NCBI GenBank assembly: GCA_024138025.1
Contig: JAMXBD010000578.1
Span: 753,492-817,491 of the forward strand
Direction: 5' to 3'
Length of the DNA: 64,000 nucleotides
From: Combretum micranthum
Taxonomy: Eukaryota > Streptophyta > Magnoliopsida > Myrtales > Combretaceae
The notes beneath the pieces were generated by a model that searched no databases, had not been told where the DNA came from, and saw only the letters and a list, made by a program, of their open reading frames with translations. The number at the start of each line of letters is the position of its first letter. Within the stretch, counting starts at the first letter, position 1. Below are positions 10,221 to 24,344 of the stretch, piece after piece. The position numbers were made by a program, and so were the translations under genes.

Positions 10221-12379
10221 TAATATAGGTTGGACTCAAAGTCCAACACTTACTGACGTGTATATTGAGCTTTGGCATAAAGCTTTAATATGAAAACAAT
10301 GTAAATTTAGTTTGTAATGTACTTTATATGTAAAAAAAAATGATTACTTCTAAATAATAATTTTGGTTCGAAAATTAGCTTAAAGTTATTAATTCAATAT
10401 AGGAAATGTGCATAAAAATGTGCTTGAGTTATGGATAAACCAGCTATGTTTTACAGCTTTTTAAATCCTCAATAGCTTATCAATTTAATTTATACCGGCA
10501 AGCCATATGCTCTTTTCTTTTTTTATGGCTAGAGAACAAGAAGCTTCATTCATTGATAAAAAAACATAAGTATAAAATCATCTAATACATAAAAATCAAG
10601 AGATGGAGGTAAAAAATCCTAATCAACAAGGTCACATTTCTTACACCAAAAAAAGGGCAAAAAAAAAACACTTGGATATAAGAGATTCTACAATGAGAAC
10701 GAAGATCCGATACTCTAATCAGAGAACCTACATAGGGGTAAAGCATGAAAAAACAAAAGAAAAGGAAAAATTGATGGAAAGATGGCTCATTCTTACCCTG
10801 ACAACTCTCATCATTCGAGATCTTATAATGCCAATGTTCAAAATATTGAATCCTTCGACACTTTGATGACAACAGCTTCAAAATCCTTTCGAAAAAATCT
10901 TGTAACCTTGAAATGCTTGAGAAATAAAGATGGAAAAAATACATGATAAAAGGTAAATGGTGGGTTCTTATTAGGTTTTCAAAATGAAGAAGAAAAAGAA
11001 AGGAAGGAAGAAAATGATTGTGTTAGGTGATCAAAGGACAACCGCCCCCCAAGCCTTTTTTTTTTTTTTTTTTGCTTAAGGTTTCTTTAAAGAAAGGGAA
11101 AGGAGGGAGGGTAGAAGCTATTTTTGTCTCCATAGCAAGCTAGTACGCTTTTGTTATGTAGAAAATGGACAAATTTTTATAGAGATTCCTTCGAAATTCA
11201 GCCCAAACATCTTATGGTCATGATTCAACACTAAAACTTCCCTTAAAACTTGCAATTACATACCTCTAACACAAAACATATCTAGGAAGTTAAAACTAAT
11301 TAAACATGGAGATTTAATTACTTAGTTTGATTCTTGTTGAATTTGTCATTCCACTATCAAGCCCTAAAAATTTGTGCCTAAACAAAACTATATCATTAAT
11401 ATACTGAAGGCATTACTCCTTGTCATGGCACATCCAAAGCATGTTTAACTTACTTAGAAGATTCAAAGACACTATAAGAACATGCTAGCCTTAAGCCTTT
11501 TTTGCAATTACTAATATGAAAACATCAACTTTGACATAACGAAAGAAATGAAAATTATCATGTTCTACTGACTCACACATAAATGCCGAAATGTAATCTT
11601 CTATTGATTTTGCAAATATCTAGACAATAGGCATCTAAAATTCGAAAACAATAAAAGAAATTCGAAAGCTATCAAAAATAGGAAGTCCCTAAATCCTTTA
11701 GACATAATCTAATTAAAAGGAAAAATTAAATTCCACAGACGACACATAAACAGACCTTTTTATTAAAAGTTATGGCATAATTAAATATTTCCTAAAATAG
11801 AAAAAAAAAGGTGAATTCAAAGGTCTAAATGATTGAATTCATCCAAAACTGCCATAGACCTATCTTTGTTCCATTTTTCCATATACCTATTCGCCACTAC
11901 TTCCACTTTATCAAACTCGTTTTAAGAACTCGTTTGAAACCACCAAACATGCAAAGGGAAGGAAGAGAATTACTTATTGTCTTGCGAAAGCGAAGGAGGT
12001 GCTTGATGGAAGGATTGGTTGGTAACAAGAAGGAAGAAAACTGCTGATGTTGGTAACAAGAAGGAAGAATATTGCTGCTATTGATAAAAGAAAGGAGGGG
12101 GTAGAAAATGATCGTTTAAGAATACATAAGTTAAGTTTTAATCTTGACATAAAAAAGAAAAAAATATAGTTTGGCCCTCCCACTAGATTAGACCATATAA
12201 ATTGCAAAAAAAAAAAAAAAAAAAGGTGTTTTTAGTAAGTTTCTACTTTAGTGAACAACTAAAAATATGCCTTTTGCTTAAATTTATTTTCCTTAGAGTA
12301 AATATATTTTATTAAAAGTTCTTTGTTAATAATAAAAGGCTCTTTTGATGTATCACAAAAAGTTCATTCATTTTTAAAA
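10221..12379. other. Unassigned AT-rich stretch
   Basis: No retroelement domain or LTR end could be tied down here. It holds poly-T and poly-A runs (about 11057-11074, 12205-12224), G/A-rich patches near 10980-11110, and a minus-strand open frame at 10582-10944 (120 codons). The first ~45 residues of that frame (RLQDFFERILKLLSSKCRR...) look less biased than the rest and end at a GGTAAG that could be a splice donor. That might be an exon fragment, but I do not recognise it. Confidence 0.3.
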
Positions 12380-13879
12380 GGTTAATTTCACTCGCAATAC
12401 CTGAACTTTTTTCAACTTTAACAGAATTATACCTAAATAAAATTTCGTTATAAGAAAATGCCCGAACTTTTTAAGAGTTTCACCCATGGTACCTATGGAT
12501 GAAATCTGTGTATTTTTTTCATTTAAGTGCTGACGTGGCTGTAAGGACTCGACTTGTCTAATCTCTATTATTAGGTACGCCAAGTCCCCTCGCTACGCAT
12601 AGTACTTAAGTAATATATGTAAAGCCATCCAAAAAGGAAAGTTTATATTAATTGCTTGATAAACCTATTAAGATACAAAACTTTTACAAAAACTACTCAT
12701 CTAGAAGTAGTAACTTCATAAAAACTAATATAACAGTTTCATCCACTTAGTACCCTAAAATATTACAAGCTTTAATTATTGCAAACATATTAAAACTTTA
12801 AAACTTTATATTACAACATAAGCTTATAGACAAGCCTTAAGTCTGTACTATTGCATTTCAAAAATAGGGTCTTCATTTGGTCTCCTCCCAAGAAAAACAA
12901 CATTGGACGGTCTGGGAATAATAGTCGTCCTATTCATCCAAGAACTCCTCAAAGTTTGTCCCATATCCGAAGGAATCATAGAATTCATCTTCATCAAATC
13001 TTAAAAAAAAAAAGTAAGTCAAAGGCCTAGTACACATCAACATAAGCAAATACAAAGTAGCATACATTCCTAAGCTAATTCAATGTAAGAAATTATAAAT
13101 TATTCTTTTCTATTTAGGTCAAACAAATTAATATTAGAGTATTGAAACTCCGATTACAATCCTTCGGGAACCTGAGAGTCCTGAATAACAGCTGCTACTT
13201 AGGAGGTTGATATAAGTAGCCCCAGTACTTATACCTCCTACATAACTTTACAAAATAATAATCTCATTTAAGGTTCATAGCCGTTACTTAACTTTACTTA
13301 ACTTAATCCATAATCACCTAGTTCAATCATCCCTATAAACGTAAACTAAATCATATTATTTCCTTTTAAGAGTAAGAAAATGTTACACCGATACCATGTA
13401 CCCTATCAATTACTCACTGAACCCATTATAAATTGTCATTACATCATGGCAGAGGTGGCCTAAGTGCCTAAATTACCATGCTTGTCTCCAAGAAGGGTTG
13501 TCGTTGCCTGGATCAAATTCAACAAATCAAGCACAATCAATATACACATTTTATGTCAATCGTTGATTATAGTCAATTTAAGAATGCCTATTCTATCATC
13601 CAACAAACGAGTTACTGCGTACTACATAAATAGATTTATCGGACCAAAGGCCACTATTCAAACAGGACTAGGTTTGGGAATCTGTCAGGAAAAATCATTT
13701 AATATAAAACAACGTTAATCTATAATTAAATACTAAGTCATTAGACTTAAAATAAAATTTAAATAATCTCATAACTTTGCATTCATACATGATTATATAT
13801 ATATACATATATATCAAATATCAAATTTCATTATTCATTCATTTATTATTAATTTTTTTATGAGTAGTATCAAGGAATG

Positions 13880-13936
13880 TATCATGCCCGAGATAAAGGC
13901 CGTAATGGATATCATGGGCACCATCATGGCCCTGAT
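13880..13936. repeat. Palindrome array in LTR B, left part
   Basis: Three 14-mers of the ATCAYG-NN-CNTGAT type occur in 57 bases: ATCATGCCCGAGAT (13880), ATCATGGGCACCAT (13910) and ATCATGGCCCTGAT (13923). The array continues after the inserted LTR at 19171-19245. The family-A LTR integrated inside it. Confidence 0.6.
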
Positions 13937-13938
13937 AT

Positions 13939-16900
13939 TGTCACGCCCCGAAAGGTACCCTAAACGTGGCAGTCCGCCGTGCACAATATTAAAGCCTATG
14001 AATGACCGCCTCAGTCACACGAAGGCTTCCATACTATGTACAAGGCGTCTAACACATGGAGGAGACACATCGGAGTGATACATTTTATATTGATATAACT
14101 TGAGTAATAATGTAAAGGAAATACAATTCACTAGACTGCAAACACAAATCACTATAATTCAAATTACAATCCATCAAAAAATTTCACTACATAAAACTAT
14201 TACAAAGCAAATCGTAAGACCTAGCTAATATCTTTAAGTACTCATACTTCCTACCGAAATCCCGAAGTCATATTCGGCTCCAACCATCTTGGTCCCCACT
14301 TAGCATTCTTGAGATAACCTGTTCATTCAAACATCTATTGGGGTATAAGCTACACTAACTTAGTAAGTAAGAACTTTCAAGATCACATTTATAACACATC
14401 ATACAAACAAGTGATTAGTCAGACAAGTGATATGCATCAAACATATGGATTCAACAAACATATGACCAACTGGAAATCATATGTGGTTGGACTTGCACCC
14501 TCCATCCCGGGTTAACAGATTAACGAATCCTACGGTACGAACATTGCCGTTTCAACTCACGGTCAACTTTAAACTATAAATTCGTTTGAAGACAACGATT
14601 AACCAACTTTACACCGTTTAAGATCACGGAAAACTGAACAAATGCTAATGCTCAATCCCCATCGTGATATGAATGAGTTCAATTTCATCTTCAATTCCGA
14701 ATAATCAATTATACCGATTCTTTTAAGTGATCAATCAATAATCGCAGACGGTCAATTCTAATTCGTCTATACAAGCAATAGTTAATCACTCGGCTTCGAT
14801 ATTCTTGTATTCCATTTCTCATATCAACAACAACCATACATAGTTCTCATTCATCCCCATCATGCATATCCATTTTATTTTTACCAATATCTAGTGCAAC
14901 TATCATTACAATCACATACAATAAATGGAATCGGAAGTAATACTCACTCGGCCATTGGATCACCGGTCTCTTAGTACAAGTAACCTGGTGGTAAGGAATC
15001 GTTGATATCGGGTCACCTAAAAAGGAAGAAATACCCTAATGAGTATTTCATCACTTAACTAGTCCAAGCTATCTCATACAAACTATCAAATTTGTAATTT
15101 TCGTCCTAAGCGGGAATTCCAACTTAAAACGGTCATAACTGGGTCGTTTTAACTCGGTCGTTTTAACTCGGAATTTAGCAAATTATATATCGATTTCTAT
15201 CTACTTCGAAAGATTTATATAATTCTAATATTATTTTCAAGTTTTAAAAATATTTAGGTCACGATATATGCATGCTTTTGACAATATTTTCAAAAAGGAA
15301 TTTTAGAAACTTTTTATTTATAAGACTCCATGGCTATTTACTTTTAAGAAAACTAGTTTCCTAACTTTAATCATTTCCATTTGTTTTGGATTTATTTCTT
15401 AAGAAAATATAATTATCCTCATTGAAATTGGGACTTCATTATATCTATTACTTATGACTTTTATTTCTACATAAAAATTTCCATTTTACACTTTGTGAAC
15501 ATGTTTTCAAGTAAGGTTGATTCCAAAATTCGAATTTTGCGAAAATTGTTTTTGCGGTGATTCCTTTAAGTAAAAATCATTTGATACTTAGAAAATTAAG
15601 GCTCAACCATTCCTAGCCACTAAGGACTTCATTTCTTTAATAAAACTTTCAATTTGAGTTTGAAAAGTAAGTGTTTTCATGCCATTACTCCATTATTACG
15701 AATTTCTTAAAATGACAACAACTCAAATTTTTCTACTTTTTTTCTACAATGCATCATGCATATATGTATTACCTATAAGCTATTGTTATGAAGGTTATGA
15801 GATGATCTACCTATATGTATACATATAGTACCAAGAATTCTTTTTAAAAACCTTTACTTTGCAAAACTTTGAATTTTACTAGACTTAAGAAAAATAGTTT
15901 TTCTTCTTGTAAAATCATACATGCTTTTATCAAAACTCAACCTTGATGACCTATATAACTATCACCTTCATTATTTCAATAAAAACCTTCATTTTGAGGT
16001 TAGAAAATAGGTGTTTACATAAGTGGTTTGCCTAAGTACAAATTTTACAAAATTTTAAAGAATGAAAACATTGTTTAACCTATTCTTGTAAACCATTTTT
16101 TGTTTTAAGATTATATTTTGATAAACCTCTTTTATCCTTGTCCAAACTTGCTCTTTGTTACATATATTCTCTAGGACTTCCATTTTCCTATAAAAATTAT
16201 CATTTTGGCATTTGGAAATAGGTGTTTAGATGGTTGCTATTTTCAAATCCGAATTTTGAAAAATTTATTTGAGCTTGTTTTTTTTTTTTTTTTTTTTGTA
16301 AAACTCATTTAGTCTTTCAAAAACCATTTCCTAATCAAACCTATCCCGTAAGGCTTCCATTTCCTTAATAAAAATCTTTTTTGAAGTTGCAAAATGAGTT
16401 TTCAAAATTGGTCTTGGTTGAAATCCGAATTTACAAGATTTATTTTTGGACATATCTTTTGATAAAATCTATCTAAACTTATGAAAATACATTCCTTACA
16501 TATCTTAGCTTAAGAGCCTTCCATATCTTGAATAAAAACTTCATTTTTGAGTTGGAAAACATGTTTTTAAAATATGCCTTCGCCTAAATCCAAAAATAGA
16601 ATTTTGTTATGAAAAATAATCTTTGAAAATCATCTTTGAATCATATGAAATGAAGTCTGATGATATATATACACTAAGCCTTCATTATCTCAAGTAAAAA
16701 TTCCATTTTGACACTTGGAAAGTGTTTTTAAATAGGGGTCTTGCCTAAATACGAATTTCACCATTTTTGTTATTTAAGTTCAAACCAAGATCTGCACTTA
16801 ATATGAACATAAATATAAAAGAAATCTATGGTAGTAAACTATAAACTCATAGATCTAAACTTTACTCATCAAAATCATTCATTCATGTTATCTATTCCCT

Positions 16901-19151
16901 AAGCCCTTAATTTTAAATGAAAAATACACATTTTGGAGTTGAAAAATAACTTTTCTAAATATGGTTCCTTTTTATCCGAATTTTCAAAAATGATTTTTGT
17001 TGAAAATAAAATAGATCTTGAGCTTTCTAAAACTTTCTTACTATCATTATGCTACTATAAGTTATTTATGAACATAAAACAAAAGTCTAATTCATGTATG
17101 AACTTAAACAATTAGATCTAGTTTACTATACTAGTTATAAATGCATGAACACTATGATGATTATGTGAATAATGAATATATCCATAAATCATTAGCAATA
17201 ACAAAAATAATAACTCAAATAATAATATCTAAAGAATAAACAAAAATCATAGCTACAAAAAGTTAGATCCACAAAATATAACTACTATTAGTAGGAAAAT
17301 AATAATGATACAAGATAATAATCATAGAGAAGAGGAGTGTTTCATTTTTGACATCATCATCCTTAGCTTTTAAGCTTATGGAAGGTCATTTGATGCATGA
17401 AACTCTCACTATACCTTACCTATATCATCTATGGAAGCTTTGAGAAGAAAGTTTACTTAAAAATCTTCAAGAATGAAGTGTGGAAGCAAGGTTTAGAAAT
17501 GGGGGCAGCTTGTGTTCTTGCAAGAACAAGAACAAAAAGAAAGAAAGAGAGGAAAAAAGAGAGGAAAAGAGAGAGTAATTAAGATAGGGTTTCAAAGGAA
17601 TAAAAAGAAATAAATGAGAGGCATTAAATGGAGAGAAATGAGTGTATTAAATGAAAGAAAAAAAATAAAACAAGGGCAGCAAATAGAAGGGGCTGCACGT
17701 AAATTACAAGAGGAAAGAGAGATAGGTTTAGATGGTTTTTGACTTGAAAATGTAATGTGTAATTAATGTGTAAGTGTAGCTTCTTGAAGAAGGATCGAAA
17801 GAGGGTTATTTTAATTAATTTTTGGAGTATTTCCAGAGTCAAGGTAGCCATAAAGAAGTCAACATCTGCCATGAAGTGATATAATGAAGTGTAAAAATAT
17901 TGAAGTGAAAAAGAAGTGATATGTAAAAAGTGTACTTAAACGTATTGGTTGTAAGAGTACTTTCTTAATAAAATAAAATAAAAATAGAAAATTCATTCCA
18001 AATATTTGTAGCAGATTTTTCACATTTAAAATAAGATAATTAATTAATTTATTTTAGTGAATTATCAAATAAGTTACCGATATGATCAAAATACGCGAAT
18101 ATGAGCTATAAATAATATTTTTATAACCCAAAAAATTCTAAAAATTTATTTTATGAAAATAAAAATATTTTTCAATTATTAAATTAATTTATTTTATTTT
18201 TTGTATCGGATCTTAAATAGAAACTGATCCCGTGAAAACCCGAAACTAACTAAATTTTGGAAAAACAAAATTTTCTATAATATATAAAATATTTATCTAA
18301 AAATATAAGGGTTTATAAGAATAATAAAATTGTGTAATGAAATAGAAGTGAATAGTGTAAAAGACTAATTAATTACCATTAATAATGAAATACGAATATA
18401 ATTGTAAAATCAGATATTTTTAGTTATTGAAAAATTATAAAATTGACATTTTAGAATCCTTATAAAAATGTGAGTCTAACGATATTCATGGTACATTTTT
18501 TATATCTCGAGCCCCAAGACACGCTTTTCGAAGTTTGTATTCGAACGGGTTCGAAATAGGTCAAAAATTTACCAATCTGATATTTTTAAGCGATCTCATA
18601 TTACTACGAGCTATTCTACATACTTAAACTACACCTCGGCCTCTAGGGTTAAGGACGCGAGATTACCGGACTTAAACTACTGTATTCCACTTAGGGTTTC
18701 TGGGTGATTCTCTGGTTTAGATCTTTGCCAATTTGGAAACTGATATTTTATGTTTATATAACATATTTAATTTGAGAAATTTATTTTAAATTTGGTTTTT
18801 GTAAGTATTTAATATCTCTCGATGTTTTCGAAATTCTTTGAATTGAGTTTTATTTCCGAAAGGTCAATCATTATTTACTTTTTAATAATTTTTTTTTTTT
18901 GGCTTTATGTTACCCGATTTTATAAGTCGGAGTTACGTATAGAATTTTTCGTACGCAGTGGTTTTTGAATTGAAGTATGTTGAGTTCTTATTTATTTTTT
19001 TAGGATTCTTATTTTCCTCAAGATTGAGAAATTTCTGGATTCGTTTGTGATTTAGGACTAGTCAAAGTTCGGTTTTAATTTGGAGTGATTTTTAGGGTTT
19101 ATTTTCGAAGTTCATCTTGGAATTATTTACTAAAATTTTCCGGGGCTTACA
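13939..19151 (-). repeat. Giant solo LTR, family A (5.2 kb)
   Basis: The + strand begins TGTCACGCCCCGAAAGG and ends GGGGCTTACA, so on the minus strand the LTR runs TGTAAGCCCC...GGGGCGTGACA. Flanks GATAT (13934-13938) and GATGT (19152-19156) fit a target duplication with one change. Shared family-A blocks are CCCTCCATCCCGGG near 14500 and the AACCCGTTCGAA block near 18545-18560. The length is far above that of most plant LTRs. Open frames inside (for example 16933-17115 and 17624-17872) are AT-rich and lack domains. No primer site follows, so it is solo. Confidence 0.8.
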
Positions 19152-19170
19152 GATGTATATCACTAGCATT

Positions 19171-19245
19171 GTCACGCCTATGATAGGAGATCATGCTCTT
19201 TATCACGACGGTGATGTAAGCCATGTAAAGGATTACGCCCACGAT
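19171..19245. repeat. Palindrome array in LTR B, right part
   Basis: GTCACGCCTATGAT (19171), ATCACGACGGTGAT (19202) and ATTACGCCCACGAT (19232) are the same 14-bp inverted-repeat type as at 13880-13936 and 62636-63015. Further weaker copies run on to about 19370. Confidence 0.58.
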
Positions 19246-20049
19246 AGCCTTGTTAAAAATTTTCCAAAAAGCTTCCAAGAAGATCATGCCCCATCTAACG
19301 GTCGTGATCCAGGTCGTTTTATGTTTTAAAAATACTTAGAGGAGTCATGGGCTAAGTTATGGCCATGATCAATAGGAAAATATGATTTCAAGAAAATAAT
19401 GGCCTTGAGCATGCTCGTAATGAGTGGGACATTGATTCTTAGATACTTATTTCAAAACTTTTGAAGTCTTATATCTTTTAACTCCTTACTAAGACCTTAT
19501 TTTTTGTAGAAACATCTTAAAACTAACTTATGAACATAATATCAAACATCGTCATGCTTATTTGTATAGATATTTCCATTACACATGCATACATATACCA
19601 TTAACTTCATTTAATAATACAAGTCTATCATACATGCTTTTTAAACTCTATTATTAACTTAATCACTAAATCCTACTCACTTGCCACTAACAACATCAAT
19701 ACACACATCATTTCACTACAAGCTTCATAATTCATTTTCTTAAACACCTAGAGTACACATGTATATTTGCATATCTAGTTTAACATACATGTTAGCATAT
19801 CATTAATTTGTCTAGAACATCTAAGTTTTGCTTTTATTTAGCATCAACATCAACTAGAAATTATATTTAAACAAAATATGAAATAAATCAACTTTACTTA
19901 CTTGTTTAATTACTACTAGCAACCAAGCTCTACTTTTCTATTTTATTGGTTTAATTTTTACTCCTACTTGTCTCTTAGCTTGATTCTTTTCTTAAAATCT
20001 TGTGTGTTGAGTCTAGAAGAGATTTTGAGGTATGAAATTTGAGCTTGTT

Positions 20050-21066
20050 TGATATGCCTAGGAGGATAATCAGTAAGATATCTCGAATGATAGGGAAAAA
20101 AAACCTTTACTTACCCTAGAGATTATGCACCAAGCAAGTAAAACTCAAATATAACACTAATAAGTAGTTGATATTACTCAAGACCACTCATTGGTGTTTG
20201 GGCTCCCCTCTATCCGAAGATTGATAAGAGAAAAATTCACTATAATCACAGATGATTGATAAGAATTAGGGTTTTTCTCAAAGAGAGAAATTTTGTTCAA
20301 CTAATAAATCATGTCAGTTACATCGAGGAAACTTCTATTTATACTTTTATCTTGATTTCTAAAACAAGAAAGATATCTAAAAGTCAAAATAAGAAAGTAA
20401 AAGATTGAAATATATCAAAAGATAAAGCAGGAAAGTAGCTAATAAATGAAAGATTTAAATCTATCTAAAGATGAAATAGGAAAGAAATATTTAAATCTAT
20501 CTAAGAGTTGCTCTGATTCACACGTAAAGCGTAGTGGAAAGATCCATGATCGTTATCTTGCAGATTGTAGGCTTAAGTGATACCACGATGTCCACTAGAA
20601 TCAAATAGGCTCTATCGAAGGTGTGGTCAAGGGCTCGACTAAAGGGGCGTGACGACTCGACTTGCTCTTCAAGCAAACAGACTCAATGACTGTTACAGTT
20701 GAAGGCTCGAAAGGCTCTAGGGTATGACAACCTCCAATACATGGAATCTCTGATGTTGCCGCAGGTATAGTTGAGGGCTTAACCAAGAACTCTAGGGCGC
20801 AACTACTCCCTTTATGTGGCATTCCCGATACTGTCGCGGCATGAATCGAGTGCATTCTTCCGCTATTTTCATTACTTCCTTCTTTCTATTCTTTCTTTAA
20901 TGCCAGTATGTTACACTCCAAAAAATCATGCTTTACATGCAATCCATAGGCTAAGATAAATTTCTCTTCATATTGCTCCAAACAATCTATAATCACTCTC
21001 AATACTAAATTATGCAATCCTCTATCTCTCGACCTCGTAATAGGACCTTCAAATCGATTCCCATCA
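20050..21066 (-). repeat. 3' LTR of element D
   Basis: A 1017-bp LTR, minus strand, TGATGGGAATC...CATATCA. The TATA box TATAAATA lies at 20343-20336. The tract just inside its start (21067 onward) is not purine-rich, so the polypurine tract is decayed. Confidence 0.88.
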
Positions 21067-23480
21067 TCTATGTAGGGTCAATGAAGATTTGTCTTCAAAT
21101 CTGATGGATCTTCTGTAGCTTCATCACCATCTGGAACATAAGGTGAAAGGTTAGTGATATTAAAAGTGGCTGAAACTCTATAGTTTCCTGGTAAATCAAG
21201 GTGGTAAGTGTTATTTTTGATCTTCTTAATGATGTAAAAAGGACCATCCAATCTTGGTGATAGTTTCTAAGACTTCTTATTAGGAAATTTGTCCTTCTCA
21301 AGATGAATCCAAACAAGATCTCTTGGATTAAATGATTTCGGTCTCATATGCTTATTTCCTTGCTGTTTCTATTGCTCTTGAGTCTTCTTAAGATACTCAT
21401 AAGCCTTTCCATGTATTTTTTGAATCCTTCGTGCTCATTCAACCCTATTAACACTTCCCCCTTTTGCAGCTAGCCTGGTTGCTAATTCCATAGGAATAGT
21501 TGGTTTATAACCACACACAATTTCAAAGGGAGACTTAATAGTAAAACTATGTGTCAACCTATTATAAGAAATTTACACAATAAGAAGGCATAAATCCCAA
21601 TTGGTAAGATTCTTGCCAACCATAGCTCTAAGTAAAGCACCAAGAGTTTGATTATCAACTTTCGTCCATCTATCTGTTTAAGGAATACCATTCAATCGAG
21701 CAATCTCCTAAAAAACAAGTTAGCAACATACAAGGCATCATCTGTTTTATGATAGGGTAAAAAGTGAGCCATTTTACTAAAGCAATCCACGACAACTATG
21801 ACCGAATCTCAACCTCTCTGTGTTTTAAGTAATCGTAAAACAAAATTCATGCTAATATCACTCCAAGGCCGTGTAGGTAAAGGTGGCGACATATATTTTC
21901 CCCAAGATTTTTTCTTCCCCTTCGCCCTTTTGTAAATTGCACATTTGTCAATAACTCGATGAACATCTTTCATCATTCATTTCTAATAAAAATGTTCCTT
22001 TAACAATTCCAATGTCCTTTTCTCCCCTAAATGACTAGATAGTCCACCTGCATATGCCTTACGCACTAATAATTCTTGAACAGTTTCAGTTGGAATACAC
22101 AATTTGCTATATCTATATAGAAATCCGTCTTTAAAATGATATCCATCAATAGCTACTTCTACAATTCTAGTCATAATAGATCCAAAATTGACATCTCTAG
22201 CATGGTGATTCTTCACCAATTGAAAACCCAACGTGTTAGTTCGCAGAGAAGTAATAAGAGCATATCTTCGTGATAGCGCATTAGCAACTACATTGGTATT
22301 CCTTTTTCGTACTTAATAACAAAGCAAAAGTCTTTAGAAACTCCACCCTTTTAGCTTGCCTTCTAGAAAACTTCTGTTGACTCGTACAATACTTCAAAGT
22401 TTCATGGTCGATATAAATAATAAACTCGTTAGGTAGCAAATAATGTCGCCATACTATGAGTGCTCAAATCAAGGCATAAAACTTCTTATCATATATGGAA
22501 TTGTTCAATGTAGAACCACTCAATTTCTCACTAAAATAAGTGATGGGTCATTTTTCCTGCATTAATATTGCACCAATTCTAACTCCTGAAGCATCGCATT
22601 CTAAATCAAAGATCTTCTAAAAATCAGGTAGTGCTAACACAGGAGCGTTAATCAACTTTGCTTTGATCTCATCAAAACCTTTCCATGCCTTATCAATCCA
22701 TACAAACATAACATTTTTCTTAGTAAGCTCAGTGAGTGGACTCACAATACTATTGAAATTCTTGATAAACTGCCGATAGAATGACGCAAGTCCATGAAAA
22801 CTTTTGACTTTAGTAGCGGATGTAGTATAACCCAATCATCAGTTGCTTGAATATTTCCATCATCTACTCGAATCCTTACTCTAGAAACTATAAATCCCAG
22901 GAAGATCACCTCTAGTTGACAAAAAGAACACTTCTTCAAATTGCCATATAACTTTTTAGACCTTAAGACTTCGAACACCATTCATGGATGATTCACATGA
23001 CTATCAAAATCTCTGTTGTACACCAGGATATCATCAAAGTATACGACTATAAATTCCCTAGATATTCTTTCAACACATGATTTATAAGCCTCATAAAGGT
23101 ACTGGGCACTTTAGTTAAGTCAAATGGCATTACTAACCATTCATATAAACCATGTCTGGTTTTGAAAGCAGTATTCCACTCATCTCCAACTCTCATTTGT
23201 ATCTAATGATAACCACTCTTAAGATCTACCTTTGAAAATAATTGAGCTCCATTCAACTCATCTAACATATCATCCAAATGTGGAATGGGATAGCATACTT
23301 GATGGTAATCTTATTAATGGCCCAACTATCAATGCACATTCTCTATGCCCCATTTTTCTTTGGTAACAATAGGATGAGTACTGCACAAGGACTAGTACTC
23401 TCTCTAACATACCCCTTCTTCACCAATTCATCTACCTACCTCTTTAACTCTTTTGCTTCTTCATGATTCATTCAATAGGC
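21067..23480 (-). pseudogene. pol: Gypsy pol remnant of D (RT, RNase H, integrase)
   Basis: Domains read right to left. [19 protein letters not shown] and KKNG near 23440-23345, followed by a TAG stop (23345-23343) at the place of a conserved tryptophan. The catalytic motif YFDDILVYN is near 23041-23015. The thumb and connection HGLASFYRQFIKNF lies within 22835-22617. The integrase zinc region (SSHLGEKRTLELL) is in frame 22231-21983. The integrase C-terminus, with PRLDGPF, LDLPG and SATFN-like motifs, spans about 21330-21080, in a different frame from the open frame there. The polyprotein is cut into many short frames. The DDE core between 21980 and 21340 is badly worn. RT copies RNA to DNA and integrase inserts it; neither can be made from this copy. 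Confidence 0.85.
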
Positions 23481-24344
23481 TGGGACATTAGGTAAAACAA
23501 CTTCAAGTTGCAAGTCTATAGCATGTTCTATTCATCTTATAAGGGGTATACCTATAGGCAAATCCTCTGGAAATACATCAACATACTTTGATAGCAATTG
23601 TTGAATCTTCGGAGGAAAGGAACCCTGCTCTTGCATTTCCATTACTCACTTGATCTGTACGTATATAAACAGGTTCCCCTGCATGTATGGCTTGAACTAT
23701 ATCACCTTTAGTCATGAAAAGTGATTTCTTCTTCACAATCTTGCTCATCTACATCTGAGCCTCTTTCACTTCTGAAAGGTGACATAGTTTTTAAAACTAT
23801 CCTCTATAAAGCATAAGTATTTTGATATCCATCATGAAGCACTTTACGATCAAACATCCATGGTCTCCCCAGTAATAGATAGGATGCACACATGGGTAAT
23901 ACATCACATATGATTTCATCTTTATACTTTTCTCTAATATACAAAAGGAACCATCACCTGCTGAGCGACATGCAAAACACCCTGCTCACTTAACCAATGA
24001 AGTTTATATGGTTTTGGATGTGGCATAGGGGCTAATTTCAACTTATCCACAATACTTGCAGCAACATGTTAGTACAAATCCCTCTCTCTATGATGAGAGT
24101 ACATAAATTCCCTTTAATCCTATAAGCAGTATGAAATAGGTTTTCTCTCTGTCTTTCCTTAGTGGTTGGTGATATACTTAAAACTCTCCTTCATACATTA
24201 ATACTCATGTACTGATCTCAACCTCGTTCTTCATAAGTTTCAACATCTACGTCTTATAATACTCATCAAGGGCTGCTAATAGCTCACCAGACCCTTCAAA
24301 CTCCTCATCTTCATCCTTTCTAACTATCTCTCCTCTAATATTCA
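23481..24344 (-). pseudogene. Protease / linker region of D, badly decayed
   Basis: By position between gag and RT this should hold the aspartic protease. I could not see a clear D-S/T-G active site. Only short frames remain. Confidence 0.4.
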
